From Erythrobacteraceae bacterium (lineage in GTDB: Bacteria > Pseudomonadota > Alphaproteobacteria > Sphingomonadales > Sphingomonadaceae), in contig JAIYEK010000294.1 of the NCBI GenBank assembly GCA_027487015.1, forward strand, positions 1 to 45,708: a stretch of 45,708 nt of DNA, given 5' to 3'. The translations under genes and the position numbers were made by a program. Below, piece after piece: positions 28,850-37,827 of the stretch. The notes under the pieces are model-generated. The model ran no database searches and had not been told where the DNA came from. It saw only the letters and a list, made by a program, of their open reading frames with translations. Every line of letters starts with the position of its first letter. The first letter of the stretch is position 1.

Positions 28850-31343
28850 TCTGGGCACGTCGAACTCGGCGGTGGTAGGCGTTGATGATGCCGGTGTCCG
28901 GCTCTTCAAGACCAGTGATGGTAAGGATGTTCTGGCGAGTGTCCTTTATTTCGACCGTGGTGGACGCATGTCCGTCGGCACGAGAGCCTATGCTCAGTTG
29001 GAGCTTGCACCCGACAAGGTCGCGCACGGTTTTAAGCGGCTTATGGGAACATCCAGCACGATTGAACTGGCAGGAGCGGGCAAGTCTTTGACCCCAGAAC
29101 AAGCCAGTGCTGAAGTCATCCGTGAATTGCTCCGGCAAGTCGAAGCCGAGACCGGCGCCCGGGATGTTACCGGCGCGATCATCACCATTCCGGCCGCGTT
29201 CGATCAGATGCAGTCAGAAGCGACCATCCGGGCCGCGCATGAAGCAGGTCTTGCCAAGGTTGGATTGCTGCAAGAACCGGTTGCAGCAGCAATGGCTGCC
29301 CTTGAGGGCGCAGCACGCCGCGATGGCCGATTCCTCATCTATGATCTTGGCGGCGGGACCTTCGACCTGGCCCTCGTTGAAGCGACTGGCGGTGCGGTCA
29401 ACGTCATCGCGCATGAAGGCATCAAGATGCTTGGCGGAAGAGACTTCGACCGCACTATCGTCGATTCCATCATTCGCCCGTGGCTGAATGCAAATTTCCG
29501 CCTTCCGGAAAATCTGGCGTCGGATGATCGATACAAGCGCCTTTTGGCCGTCATGCGCAACAAGGGCGAGCTGGCCAAGATCGAACTCTCCACGCGGGAT
29601 CAGGCGGTGATCTATCTCAGCGAAGATGACGCCCGGACCGACGACCTGGGTGGCAATCCCATTTACGTCGAGGTCGAAATCTCGAGGGCACAGTATGAGG
29701 ATCTGATCAAGGATCGGATCATTGAAACCATTGAGCTTTCTCGAAAAATCCTCAAAGATAATGGCCTTACCCATGAGGATATCGACCGTGTAGTCTTCAT
29801 TGGCGGTCCGTCGAAAACTCCGGTCATTCGCGACATGGTCAGCCGTGAACTCGGTATTCCCGCAGACCACAAGATTGACCCTATGACCGCAGTTGCACGC
29901 GGTGCTGCGATTTTCAGCGAGAGTCGCGACTGGTCGGTCGAGAAGGGGCAGAAGAAATCAGCCCGCGGCGCAGTTGCGACGACCGGGGACTTCAAAGCGC
30001 GCGTGGTTTTTACGGCCAGGTCTGCAGATGATCGGGCAAGGTTGCGGGTAGAGGCCGAGACAGGGACTGGGGAATACAAATTCAAAGTCCTGGGTCCAGA
30101 TGGCTACGATAGTGGCTGGGCGCCTCTGGATGAAAAGGCTTCCATGACCGTGCCTCTCAACAAGCCGGGCAGACATGTTTTCACTGTCCAGATTGAGGAT
30201 GCTGGCGGCCAGAGGGTCTGCGAAGATCAGATTGTTGAAATCACCCGCACGGAAGCTTCCGCGGCTGCAATCCATGCCACCCAAACAGTGTCGGTAAAGA
30301 TCGCCGAGGGCCCCGCTTCCGAAAGAAGGAACGTGCTTCACCCCCTCATTAAAAGGGGATCGCCCTTGCCAATAGAGGGAACGGAAATCTTGCGTCTGCG
30401 CGAAAAGATGCGTGGTGGAACCCCTGGCAGGTTCGATGTTGAGCTTTTCAACCACGCTGACGGCGTGAACGATCCCGAGCTCAATCTTGCGATTGGTGTG
30501 TTTCGCATCCTAGCCGATGACATCCTCGATCCCGGAGAGATCGCTGAGGCAGGTACTGAAGTTCACATTCATTGGAAGATGGATGACAATGGCCTTATAA
30601 GGTGCTCTGTCGCCATCCCTGACCTGCAAGTCCACCTTCAAGACAAGTCCTTTTACGTTCCCCAGGCGGGTCAGGATCGTTTTGACGGCGAGGAAGGTGC
30701 GGCCTTGGCCGAGAGCAAGCTCGTCGATGCGGAGGGAGCCATCGAAGAAGCGCGGTCGGCCATGGGCGGCGAGCCTAAGCTCGAGCAATTGAAGCGGCGT
30801 CTCTCACGACAGAAGGAGTTGCTAGCCAATTCCAGCGATGCAGAAGCCCGGCGGTCCGTGACTGAGGAGGCTCTTCATGTGCAGCAGGAGTTGGCGCGCC
30901 TGAAGGAGGCCCCTGAACACCGCCGTGCCGTCCTTCTTCAGGAAATTGAGCACATCGAAGATGGCATCTCCGACCTTATTGAAACGATGGATCCCGCTAC
31001 CGTCGAAAGGCTCAACACCTTGCTCCGGTCGGCGCGCGAGGAGATCAGCAACGAAAACTGGTCGGGCGTGCGCCAGTTGGTCCAGCAGGCGCGCACTGTC
31101 TTCCAGCGATCGCTGTATGAGCAGCCGGCATTCATTTTTGCCATGTTCGAGCGGCTTGCAGCGGAGCGGCATTCTGCCCTCGACAAGGACCTCCACGACC
31201 GCTTGGTAGACCAAGGCTGGACAGCGGTTGAGCAGCAAGACGTCGAGAGTGTCCGGGAGGTGCTTGGCATGATTGTTCGCAACCGCATGCCAAATGAGTC
31301 CGAGAGCAGTGGCGTCACGATGCTTGCCGGGCTCATGCGCTGA
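28833..31343 (+). CDS. Hsp70-family protein with divergent C-terminal half
   Basis: MYLGIDLGTSNSAVVGV, ITIPAAFDQMQSEATIRAAHEAGL, LIYDLGGGTFDLALV, VVFIGGPSKTPVIRDMV. Confidence 0.93.
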   Translation: MYLGIDLGTSNSAVVGVDDAGVRLFKTSDGKDVLASVLYFDRGGRMSVGTRAYAQLELAPDKVAHGFKRLMGTSSTIELAGAGKSLTPEQASAEVIRELLRQVEAETGARDVTGAIITIPAAFDQMQSEATIRAAHEAGLAKVGLLQEPVAAAMAALEGAARRDGRFLIYDLGGGTFDLALVEATGGAVNVIAHEGIKMLGGRDFDRTIVDSIIRPWLNANFRLPENLASDDRYKRLLAVMRNKGELAKIELSTRDQAVIYLSEDDARTDDLGGNPIYVEVEISRAQYEDLIKDRIIETIELSRKILKDNGLTHEDIDRVVFIGGPSKTPVIRDMVSRELGIPADHKIDPMTAVARGAAIFSESRDWSVEKGQKKSARGAVATTGDFKARVVFTARSADDRARLRVEAETGTGEYKFKVLGPDGYDSGWAPLDEKASMTVPLNKPGRHVFTVQIEDAGGQRVCEDQIVEITRTEASAAAIHATQTVSVKIAEGPASERRNVLHPLIKRGSPLPIEGTEILRLREKMRGGTPGRFDVELFNHADGVNDPELNLAIGVFRILADDILDPGEIAEAGTEVHIHWKMDDNGLIRCSVAIPDLQVHLQDKSFYVPQAGQDRFDGEEGAALAESKLVDAEGAIEEARSAMGGEPKLEQLKRRLSRQKELLANSSDAEARRSVTEEALHVQQELARLKEAPEHRRAVLLQEIEHIEDGISDLIETMDPATVERLNTLLRSAREEISNENWSGVRQLVQQARTVFQRSLYEQPAFIFAMFERLAAERHSALDKDLHDRLVDQGWTAVEQQDVESVREVLGMIVRNRMPNESESSGVTMLAGLMR

Positions 31344-31461
31344 CGCATCCGGCCGTAGCTCAGGCATGGTCCGCCCATGTTGATCCTGATGGCAACGTGC
31401 TGAAGTCACGGGGTAATGGTCATCGTTGCCAGTCATCTCCCCCTGTGCTTTACCACGGGCA

Positions 31462-34400
31462 ATGACCAGCCCCGCCGACATCGACGCGTTTATTAGCGAA
31501 TGGCGCGGCACGGGCGGCAGCGAACTCGCCAACACCCAGTCCTTCATCAACGGCCTGGCCCGGCTGCTCGGCGTCGATCCCCCGCGCGGCGCGAAGGCTG
31601 ACGACACAGCGAATGACTACGTCTTCGAACGCCGCGTCTTTCAGGATAATGGCGACGGCACCACCAGTTTCGGCCGGATCGATTGCTACAAGCGCGGGTG
31701 CTTCATCCTCGAAGCCAAGCAGGGCAGCGAGGCTGACCGGGCGGCGGCCGACAAGGGCGAGGACGATCTCGACATCTTCGGCCAGACCGCCAAGACCCGC
31801 GTCGCCCGCGGCACTGCCCGGCGCGGCACACCCGGATGGGCCAAGGCGATGGTGCAGGCCAAGGGCCAGGCCGAACGCTACGCCAAGGCGCTGCCCATCG
31901 ATCATGGCTGGCCGCCGTTCCTGCTCGTCGCGGACATCGGATATTGCATCGAGGTCTATGCAGACTTCACCGGCACCGGCAAAGCCTACGCCCAGTTCCC
32001 CGACCGGGCGCGCTACCGGATCATGCTTGAGGATCTGCGGGACGAGGATGTGCGCGATCGCCTTCGCGCCATCTGGACCGATCCCAAAAGCCTCGATCCC
32101 ACCGCCCGCGCCGCCCGCGTCACCCGCGACATTGCCGATCTCCTCGCCACCGTCGCCCGCCGCCTCGAAAAGCGCGGCTACGATGCCGAGACCACCAGTG
32201 GCTTCCTCATGCGCGTGCTGTTCACAATGTTCGCCGAGGACAGCAAGCTGATCCCCGAGGGCAGCTTCACCCAGCTGCTCAAGAACCAGCGCGCCCATCC
32301 GGAACATCTCGAACACCAGCTTTCCGCGCTGTGGGCGGCGATGGACAAGGGCGAATTCTCTCCCGCGCTCGGCGTCCCGCTCCGGAAGTTCAACGGCTAC
32401 CTGTTCAAGGAGCGCACCGCCCTGCCCCTCGATGCCGAGGAGCTGGAGGTGCTGATCCAGGCCGCCGAACACGTCTGGACCGAGGTCGAGCCCGCGATTT
32501 TCGGCACCCTGCTCGAACGCGCGCTCAACCCCAAGGAGCGGGCCAAGCTCGGCGCGCATTACACCCCGCGCGCCTATGTCGAGCGGCTGATCGGCCCTAC
32601 CATCATGGAGCCGTTGCGTGCCGACTGGGACGGGGTGCGCGGCGCGGCTGCCACTCTGATCGAAGAGGGCAAGGCGGATGAGGCCAAGGCCTTTGTCGAG
32701 GCGTTCCATTCCCGGCTCGCCCAGACCAAGGTGCTCGATCCCGCCTGCGGCACCGGCAACTTCCTTTATGTCGCCATGGCACGCATGAAGGAGTTGGAGG
32801 GCGAGGTGCTCGATCTGCTGGTCGAGCTGGGCGACGACCAATATGTCGCCGAGCTGACCGGCCACACCATCACGCCCGAGAACTTCCTCGGTATCGAGAT
32901 CAACCCGCGCGCCGCCGCCATTGCGCAGCTGGTGCTGTGGATCGGCTATCTGCAATGGCATTTCCGCGTGAACGGTGCGGATCGCACCCCGCCCGAGCCG
33001 ATCCTGCGCGACGTCAAGACCATCGAAAACCGCGACGCCCTGATCGAGTGGGACGAAAAGGTTGCAGAGCTGGACGAGAACGGGGACCCCGTCACCCGCT
33101 GGGATGGCGAGACGATGAAGGAGCACCCAGTCACCGGCAAGAAGGTGCCCGACGAGACGGCGCGGGTGGAGGTATATCGCTATGTGAAACCACGCGCGGC
33201 AAAGTGGCCGAAGGCGGATTTCATTGTCGGGAACCCGCCGTTCATTGGCGGCAAAGATGTGCGCGACCGTCTGGGCGATGGCTACTTCAAGGCGCTGTTC
33301 GCGACTACGGACGTACCCGAGAGTGCCGATTTCGTCATGCACTGGTGGGACAAGGCGGCAAACGCCGTGCGCAAGGCAGGCACGCGCCGATTCGGTTTCG
33401 TCACCACCAATTCGATCACGCAGGTGTTCAGCCGCCGGGTGATTGCCAAGCACCTGGACGCCAAGGACCGGGTAAGCCTGCTGTTTGCCATACCGAACCA
33501 CCCTTGGGTGGATGAGAAGGATGGAGCGGCGGTGCGTATCGCCATGACGGTCGCCGCGCCGGGAAAGGCAGTGGGCCAGCACTGGAGCGTTGCCGACGAA
33601 AGCGGTGCGCCCGATCATCTCGTTTACACCGAGAGGGTCGGCCAGATCAGTGCCGACCTCAGGATCGGGGCGGATGTAACGTCGGCTATCGGTCTCAGGG
33701 CCAATGAAAAGCTGGCATCTCGTGGCGTTCAGCTGATGGGCGATGGGTTCATTGTCACATCGGAACAAGCCCACGCACTCGACGCAATTCGAGCCCTTTC
33801 GGCCCAGCCAGCAAAGATTCGCACGGGCGTCAGCGATGGAAGCACGATCATATTCGACTATCGAAATGGCCGTGACCTCGCTTCGCGCCCACGCGGTGTG
33901 AAGGTGATCGATCTATACGGGCTGAGCGAAGCCGATGTGCGTGACCAGCACCCGGCGGTGTATCAGCATGTGCTGGCCAACGTGAAGCCGCACCGCGCCC
34001 AGAACAATCGCGCAAGCTACAGGGAGAATTGGTGGCTGTTTGGCGAGCAACGTTCAGAGCTGCGTAAAGCTCTTCGCGGGGTAAACAGATACATCGCCAC
34101 TATCGAAACGGCCAAACACCGGGTTTTCCAGTTTTTGCCGATGTCGATCCTTCCAGACAACATGCTCGTCTGCATTGCCCTTGAGGATGGTTTTGCTCTC
34201 GGTGTCTTGTCGAGCTGTATCCATGTGCCGTGGGCGCTTGCATCGGGTGCACGGCTCGGGATGGGTGACGATCCGCGTTACAGTAAAACCCGCTGCTTCG
34301 ACCCCTTCCCATTCCCCGCCGACGTGTCCGAACCGCTCAAGGATAAGATCAGGGCCGAGGCCGAGGCGCTCGACGCGCTGCGCAAGCGGGTTCTTGAAAG

Positions 34401-34950
34401 CGATGAGGACCTGACCCTCACGAAACTCTACAACGTGCTCGAAGCCCTTCGGGAGGGCCGCGCGCTGACCGATGCCGAACGCGACATGCATGATCGCGGG
34501 CTCGTCACTCTGATCCGCCAGCACCATGATGCGATCGATGCGCTGGTTGCCGAAGCCTATGGCTGGCCCGCCGACCTCTCCGATGAGGAAATCCTCACGC
34601 GCCTCGTGGCCCTCAACAAGGAGCGCGCCGCCGAAGAAGCCCGCGGCCTGATCCGTTGGCTACGCCCCGAATATCAGGCGCCCGACTACAAGGCCCCCGT
34701 CACCCAGACGCTCGACCTTGGCGAAACCGCCGCCGCGCTGCCGGACAACGTCATCCCATGGCCCGGCTCGCTCCCCGAACAGGTCAGCGCCGTCCAATCC
34801 ATCCTCACCGCCGCCGCCACGCCCCTCGCGCCGCAAGACGTCGCCCGAGCCTTCAAGGGCAAACGCGCCGCTACCGTCCGTCCGGTACTGGACGCACTCG
34901 CCGGCATTGGCATGGCACGACGGCTGAAGGACGGGCGATATGCTGCTTGA
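31462..34950 (+). CDS. MmeI-like (type IIL/IIG) restriction-modification fusion enzyme
   Basis: N-terminal FGRIDCYKRGCFILEAKQGSEAD (D...ExK); MTase VLDPACGTGNFLYVAMARM and ADFIVGNPPFIGGK (NPPF). Confidence 0.88.
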   Translation: MTSPADIDAFISEWRGTGGSELANTQSFINGLARLLGVDPPRGAKADDTANDYVFERRVFQDNGDGTTSFGRIDCYKRGCFILEAKQGSEADRAAADKGEDDLDIFGQTAKTRVARGTARRGTPGWAKAMVQAKGQAERYAKALPIDHGWPPFLLVADIGYCIEVYADFTGTGKAYAQFPDRARYRIMLEDLRDEDVRDRLRAIWTDPKSLDPTARAARVTRDIADLLATVARRLEKRGYDAETTSGFLMRVLFTMFAEDSKLIPEGSFTQLLKNQRAHPEHLEHQLSALWAAMDKGEFSPALGVPLRKFNGYLFKERTALPLDAEELEVLIQAAEHVWTEVEPAIFGTLLERALNPKERAKLGAHYTPRAYVERLIGPTIMEPLRADWDGVRGAAATLIEEGKADEAKAFVEAFHSRLAQTKVLDPACGTGNFLYVAMARMKELEGEVLDLLVELGDDQYVAELTGHTITPENFLGIEINPRAAAIAQLVLWIGYLQWHFRVNGADRTPPEPILRDVKTIENRDALIEWDEKVAELDENGDPVTRWDGETMKEHPVTGKKVPDETARVEVYRYVKPRAAKWPKADFIVGNPPFIGGKDVRDRLGDGYFKALFATTDVPESADFVMHWWDKAANAVRKAGTRRFGFVTTNSITQVFSRRVIAKHLDAKDRVSLLFAIPNHPWVDEKDGAAVRIAMTVAAPGKAVGQHWSVADESGAPDHLVYTERVGQISADLRIGADVTSAIGLRANEKLASRGVQLMGDGFIVTSEQAHALDAIRALSAQPAKIRTGVSDGSTIIFDYRNGRDLASRPRGVKVIDLYGLSEADVRDQHPAVYQHVLANVKPHRAQNNRASYRENWWLFGEQRSELRKALRGVNRYIATIETAKHRVFQFLPMSILPDNMLVCIALEDGFALGVLSSCIHVPWALASGARLGMGDDPRYSKTRCFDPFPFPADVSEPLKDKIRAEAEALDALRKRVLESDEDLTLTKLYNVLEALREGRALTDAERDMHDRGLVTLIRQHHDAIDALVAEAYGWPADLSDEEILTRLVALNKERAAEEARGLIRWLRPEYQAPDYKAPVTQTLDLGETAAALPDNVIPWPGSLPEQVSAVQSILTAAATPLAPQDVARAFKGKRAATVRPVLDALAGIGMARRLKDGRYAA

Positions 34951-34965
34951 TAGGCGAGAGGGCGC

Positions 34966-37827
34966 ATGAAGGAAGACGACTTCAAGCTTTGGATGACCCG
35001 GGCTGGGTACGATTCCGGCACAATCAGCACACAGATTGCCCGCGCAAAGCGTCTCGATCAGACATACGGCGACCTCGACGAGCATTTTGACCGCGACAAG
35101 TTCACGGCAATCGCCGCGACCCTGAAATATTCCGCCCAGGACAAGCGGGATGGGACGCCGAACCCGTCAAAGCTAGAGATCGACGGGGATTTCTATTCGA
35201 ACCTCGCGAGCTACCGCGCCACGCTGAATTTCTATCAGCGGTTTCGCGACGACGATCAGGCCGGCCGCAAGCCTCGGCTACCGAAGTTGGTGGATGACCG
35301 ACTTTCTTCCGAAGTCACCCGAATGATGGGCGTGTTCAAGCAGCGAATGCCTGACTTCACGGGGTTCGCAGAGGAAACTGGGCAGTTCTGGGAATACGAA
35401 GGTCAATATAAGCGCGATGCCCGAGATGCGGTGATCGCCGCCGCAACCGACTTTGATCAGACAGATGCGGAATGCGGACGCAGAGTTTTCAAGGCTTTGG
35501 TTCAGGGGACACAGCAAGGTCTGCCTCTCAGCTGGCGGACCTATGCCGAAATCGGGAAAGCCGAAGGTTACTTGGAGATACGGTTTTACGAAACGGTGGC
35601 CAGCCTGGCTCGCTTGGAAGCGGGAGACCATGACGGGCTGTTGCGCTGTGCCCGCCAGCTCGAGAGCCTGAGGGAAGCCGGTATCTCGGTCATGCGGCGG
35701 GGAGAAGTTCTCGGCATAACGATTTCGATTTACGGCACCGTGAATGTCAATGATGCCTGTTGGTACAAGGCACGGACGTTTGATCGGCTCGGCAAAGCCC
35801 TGTTGGGCCACAAGCTATTTCCTTCGCCACAGTTCGAAATCGCTGAATTCGAAGAATTTCAGTGGACGATGAACAGGATCCGGGATCAGCTGGATGATTG
35901 GAATTGGCAAACAGGCAGCCTGACCGACGTCCAAGGGTTCATTTGGGTGGCAATGGCCGAGACATGGGGGGAAGCGCAGGTGGCAGACCTTACCCGCGAA
36001 GCCGTCGAGCAGGCGATGGACGAGTGTGAAGAAATCGGCGTCGACGCTTTTCTCGAGAAGTACAAGTTTGGCAAACCGCGAGATTATTGGACCAGACGCG
36101 AACCGGACGGGATGCTTTTCCCCGCCAAAGCCACAGTTGGCGTCGCGCACGGCTACATGCCCGGAGGCTCACCCCAAAGCGCCAAGGAGTTCTATGGCGG
36201 CTTCGGGGAGCAGGCTGCAAACGGCATTCTACAGCGCCTTGGCTTTGAAATCGTGACAGGAAAAGCGGAAACCCTGCCTCCGCGCTCAGAACGCAAGGTC
36301 GCTCCACCAATGAAGCCAACCAATCTCATCCTGTTCGGCCCACCGGGTACCGGCAAAACGTACGCCACAGCGGCTGAGGCCGTGAGGCTTTGCGGTGAGG
36401 AAGTTCCGGATGACCGTGATGTGTTGATGAAAGCCTATCGCAGGCTGGCCGATGCGAAGCGGATCGAGTTCGTCACGTTTCATCAATCGATGAGCTACGA
36501 AGATTTTGTCGAGGGCAAGCAGCCGGTGACGGGCGGGGATGGTGAGGAATCCTCCGGCGGCTTCAGGCTGGAGACCTTTCCTGGCATTTTCCGGCGTATT
36601 GCCCGTCGCGCCGAAACCAGCATCAGCCACTCCGCTGGACCCGACGCCATCCGGATCGACGGACGCCAAGTATTCAAGACGTCCATCGGCGAGGCCGCAA
36701 ACCCCGAAGATGCCTACCTTTTCGACGAAGCTATCTCACAAGGCCATACGCTGCTTGGGTTCGAGGACATCGACTGGAGTGATGACAAGTATGCCTCGCG
36801 CGAGGCAATCATTGACGCGTGCCGGGAGCAGGGTGATCGAGAAGGGGACTTGAATGCCCAGACCGGCCGGGTGCAGATGCCCTTCATCTTCCGCAATTGG
36901 GTGAAGCCCGGCGACCTCCTGATCGTGTCGAAGGGCAACAGCCTTTTCCGTGCAATCGGTGAGGTGACTGGCGGTTATGAGTTCGCACCAAGACCCGAAG
37001 GCGGCTATGCACATCGCAGGAAAGTCAGATGGTTATGGGTGGATCGAGAAGGCGTCCCCGTCAGCGAGATTTACCAGCGCAAGTTTAGCATGCGGACCAT
37101 ATATCTCCTGACAAAGGATGAATTGAATGTTGCGGCGCTCGAACGTTACATCAACAGCCAGCAGCCGACGCAGCAGGCGGTGCCCTCACCTGATCACTTC
37201 GTTTTGATAATCGACGAGATCAACCGCGCCAATATTTCCAAGGTGTTTGGGGAATTGATCACGCTTCTTGAGCCCGATAAGCGGCTCGGACAAGAGAATG
37301 AACTCAAGGTTAGACTGCCCTACTCGGAGGATGAATTCGGAGTTCCGTCCAACCTTCACATTGTTGGTACGATGAACACCGCCGATCGCTCTATCGCTCT
37401 ATTAGACACCGCTTTGCGCCGGCGGTTCGATTTCAAAGAGATTCTGCCTGATCCTGACGTGCTTGCAGGTGTATCTGACCGAACCGGTGTCGATCTGCCG
37501 AAGGTGTTAAAGGCATTGAACGAGCGGATCGAGTATATGTTCGACCGTGAGCATCAGATTGGGCACGCATACTTTCTTGGGTGCGAGTCACGTGCCGAAC
37601 TTGATCGCCGAATGCGTTTTCGGATCATTCCACTGCTAGCGGAATACTTCTTCGAGGATTGGACCAAGGTCGCCTTGGTGTTGGGCGATCGGGAAGGTTC
37701 TCGATTCTTGGAAAAGAGTGAACTCAGACCTCCGCTTGGCCTCGATGAGGATGGCGAGGCTCCCACAAGATGGCGGTGGAATGTTCGCACTGAGTTCTCC
37801 GAAGACGCCTATGCCGGTCTGATGTGA
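34966..37827 (+). CDS. mcrB: McrB-like AAA+ NTPase with extra N-terminal domains and a putative inserted EVE-like domain
   Basis: Walker A LILFGPPGTGKTYAT; FVTFHQSMSYEDFVEG; FVLIIDEINRANISKVFGELITLLEPDKR; GTMNTADRSIALLDTALRRRFDF. Confidence 0.9.
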   Translation: MKEDDFKLWMTRAGYDSGTISTQIARAKRLDQTYGDLDEHFDRDKFTAIAATLKYSAQDKRDGTPNPSKLEIDGDFYSNLASYRATLNFYQRFRDDDQAGRKPRLPKLVDDRLSSEVTRMMGVFKQRMPDFTGFAEETGQFWEYEGQYKRDARDAVIAAATDFDQTDAECGRRVFKALVQGTQQGLPLSWRTYAEIGKAEGYLEIRFYETVASLARLEAGDHDGLLRCARQLESLREAGISVMRRGEVLGITISIYGTVNVNDACWYKARTFDRLGKALLGHKLFPSPQFEIAEFEEFQWTMNRIRDQLDDWNWQTGSLTDVQGFIWVAMAETWGEAQVADLTREAVEQAMDECEEIGVDAFLEKYKFGKPRDYWTRREPDGMLFPAKATVGVAHGYMPGGSPQSAKEFYGGFGEQAANGILQRLGFEIVTGKAETLPPRSERKVAPPMKPTNLILFGPPGTGKTYATAAEAVRLCGEEVPDDRDVLMKAYRRLADAKRIEFVTFHQSMSYEDFVEGKQPVTGGDGEESSGGFRLETFPGIFRRIARRAETSISHSAGPDAIRIDGRQVFKTSIGEAANPEDAYLFDEAISQGHTLLGFEDIDWSDDKYASREAIIDACREQGDREGDLNAQTGRVQMPFIFRNWVKPGDLLIVSKGNSLFRAIGEVTGGYEFAPRPEGGYAHRRKVRWLWVDREGVPVSEIYQRKFSMRTIYLLTKDELNVAALERYINSQQPTQQAVPSPDHFVLIIDEINRANISKVFGELITLLEPDKRLGQENELKVRLPYSEDEFGVPSNLHIVGTMNTADRSIALLDTALRRRFDFKEILPDPDVLAGVSDRTGVDLPKVLKALNERIEYMFDREHQIGHAYFLGCESRAELDRRMRFRIIPLLAEYFFEDWTKVALVLGDREGSRFLEKSELRPPLGLDEDGEAPTRWRWNVRTEFSEDAYAGLM

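Noticed and set aside
31450-33774. 774 aa minus-strand ORF opposite the MmeI-like gene
   Set aside because: Shadow ORF on high-GC coding DNA; low-complexity, no recognisable domain; the + strand frame has clear R-M motifs.
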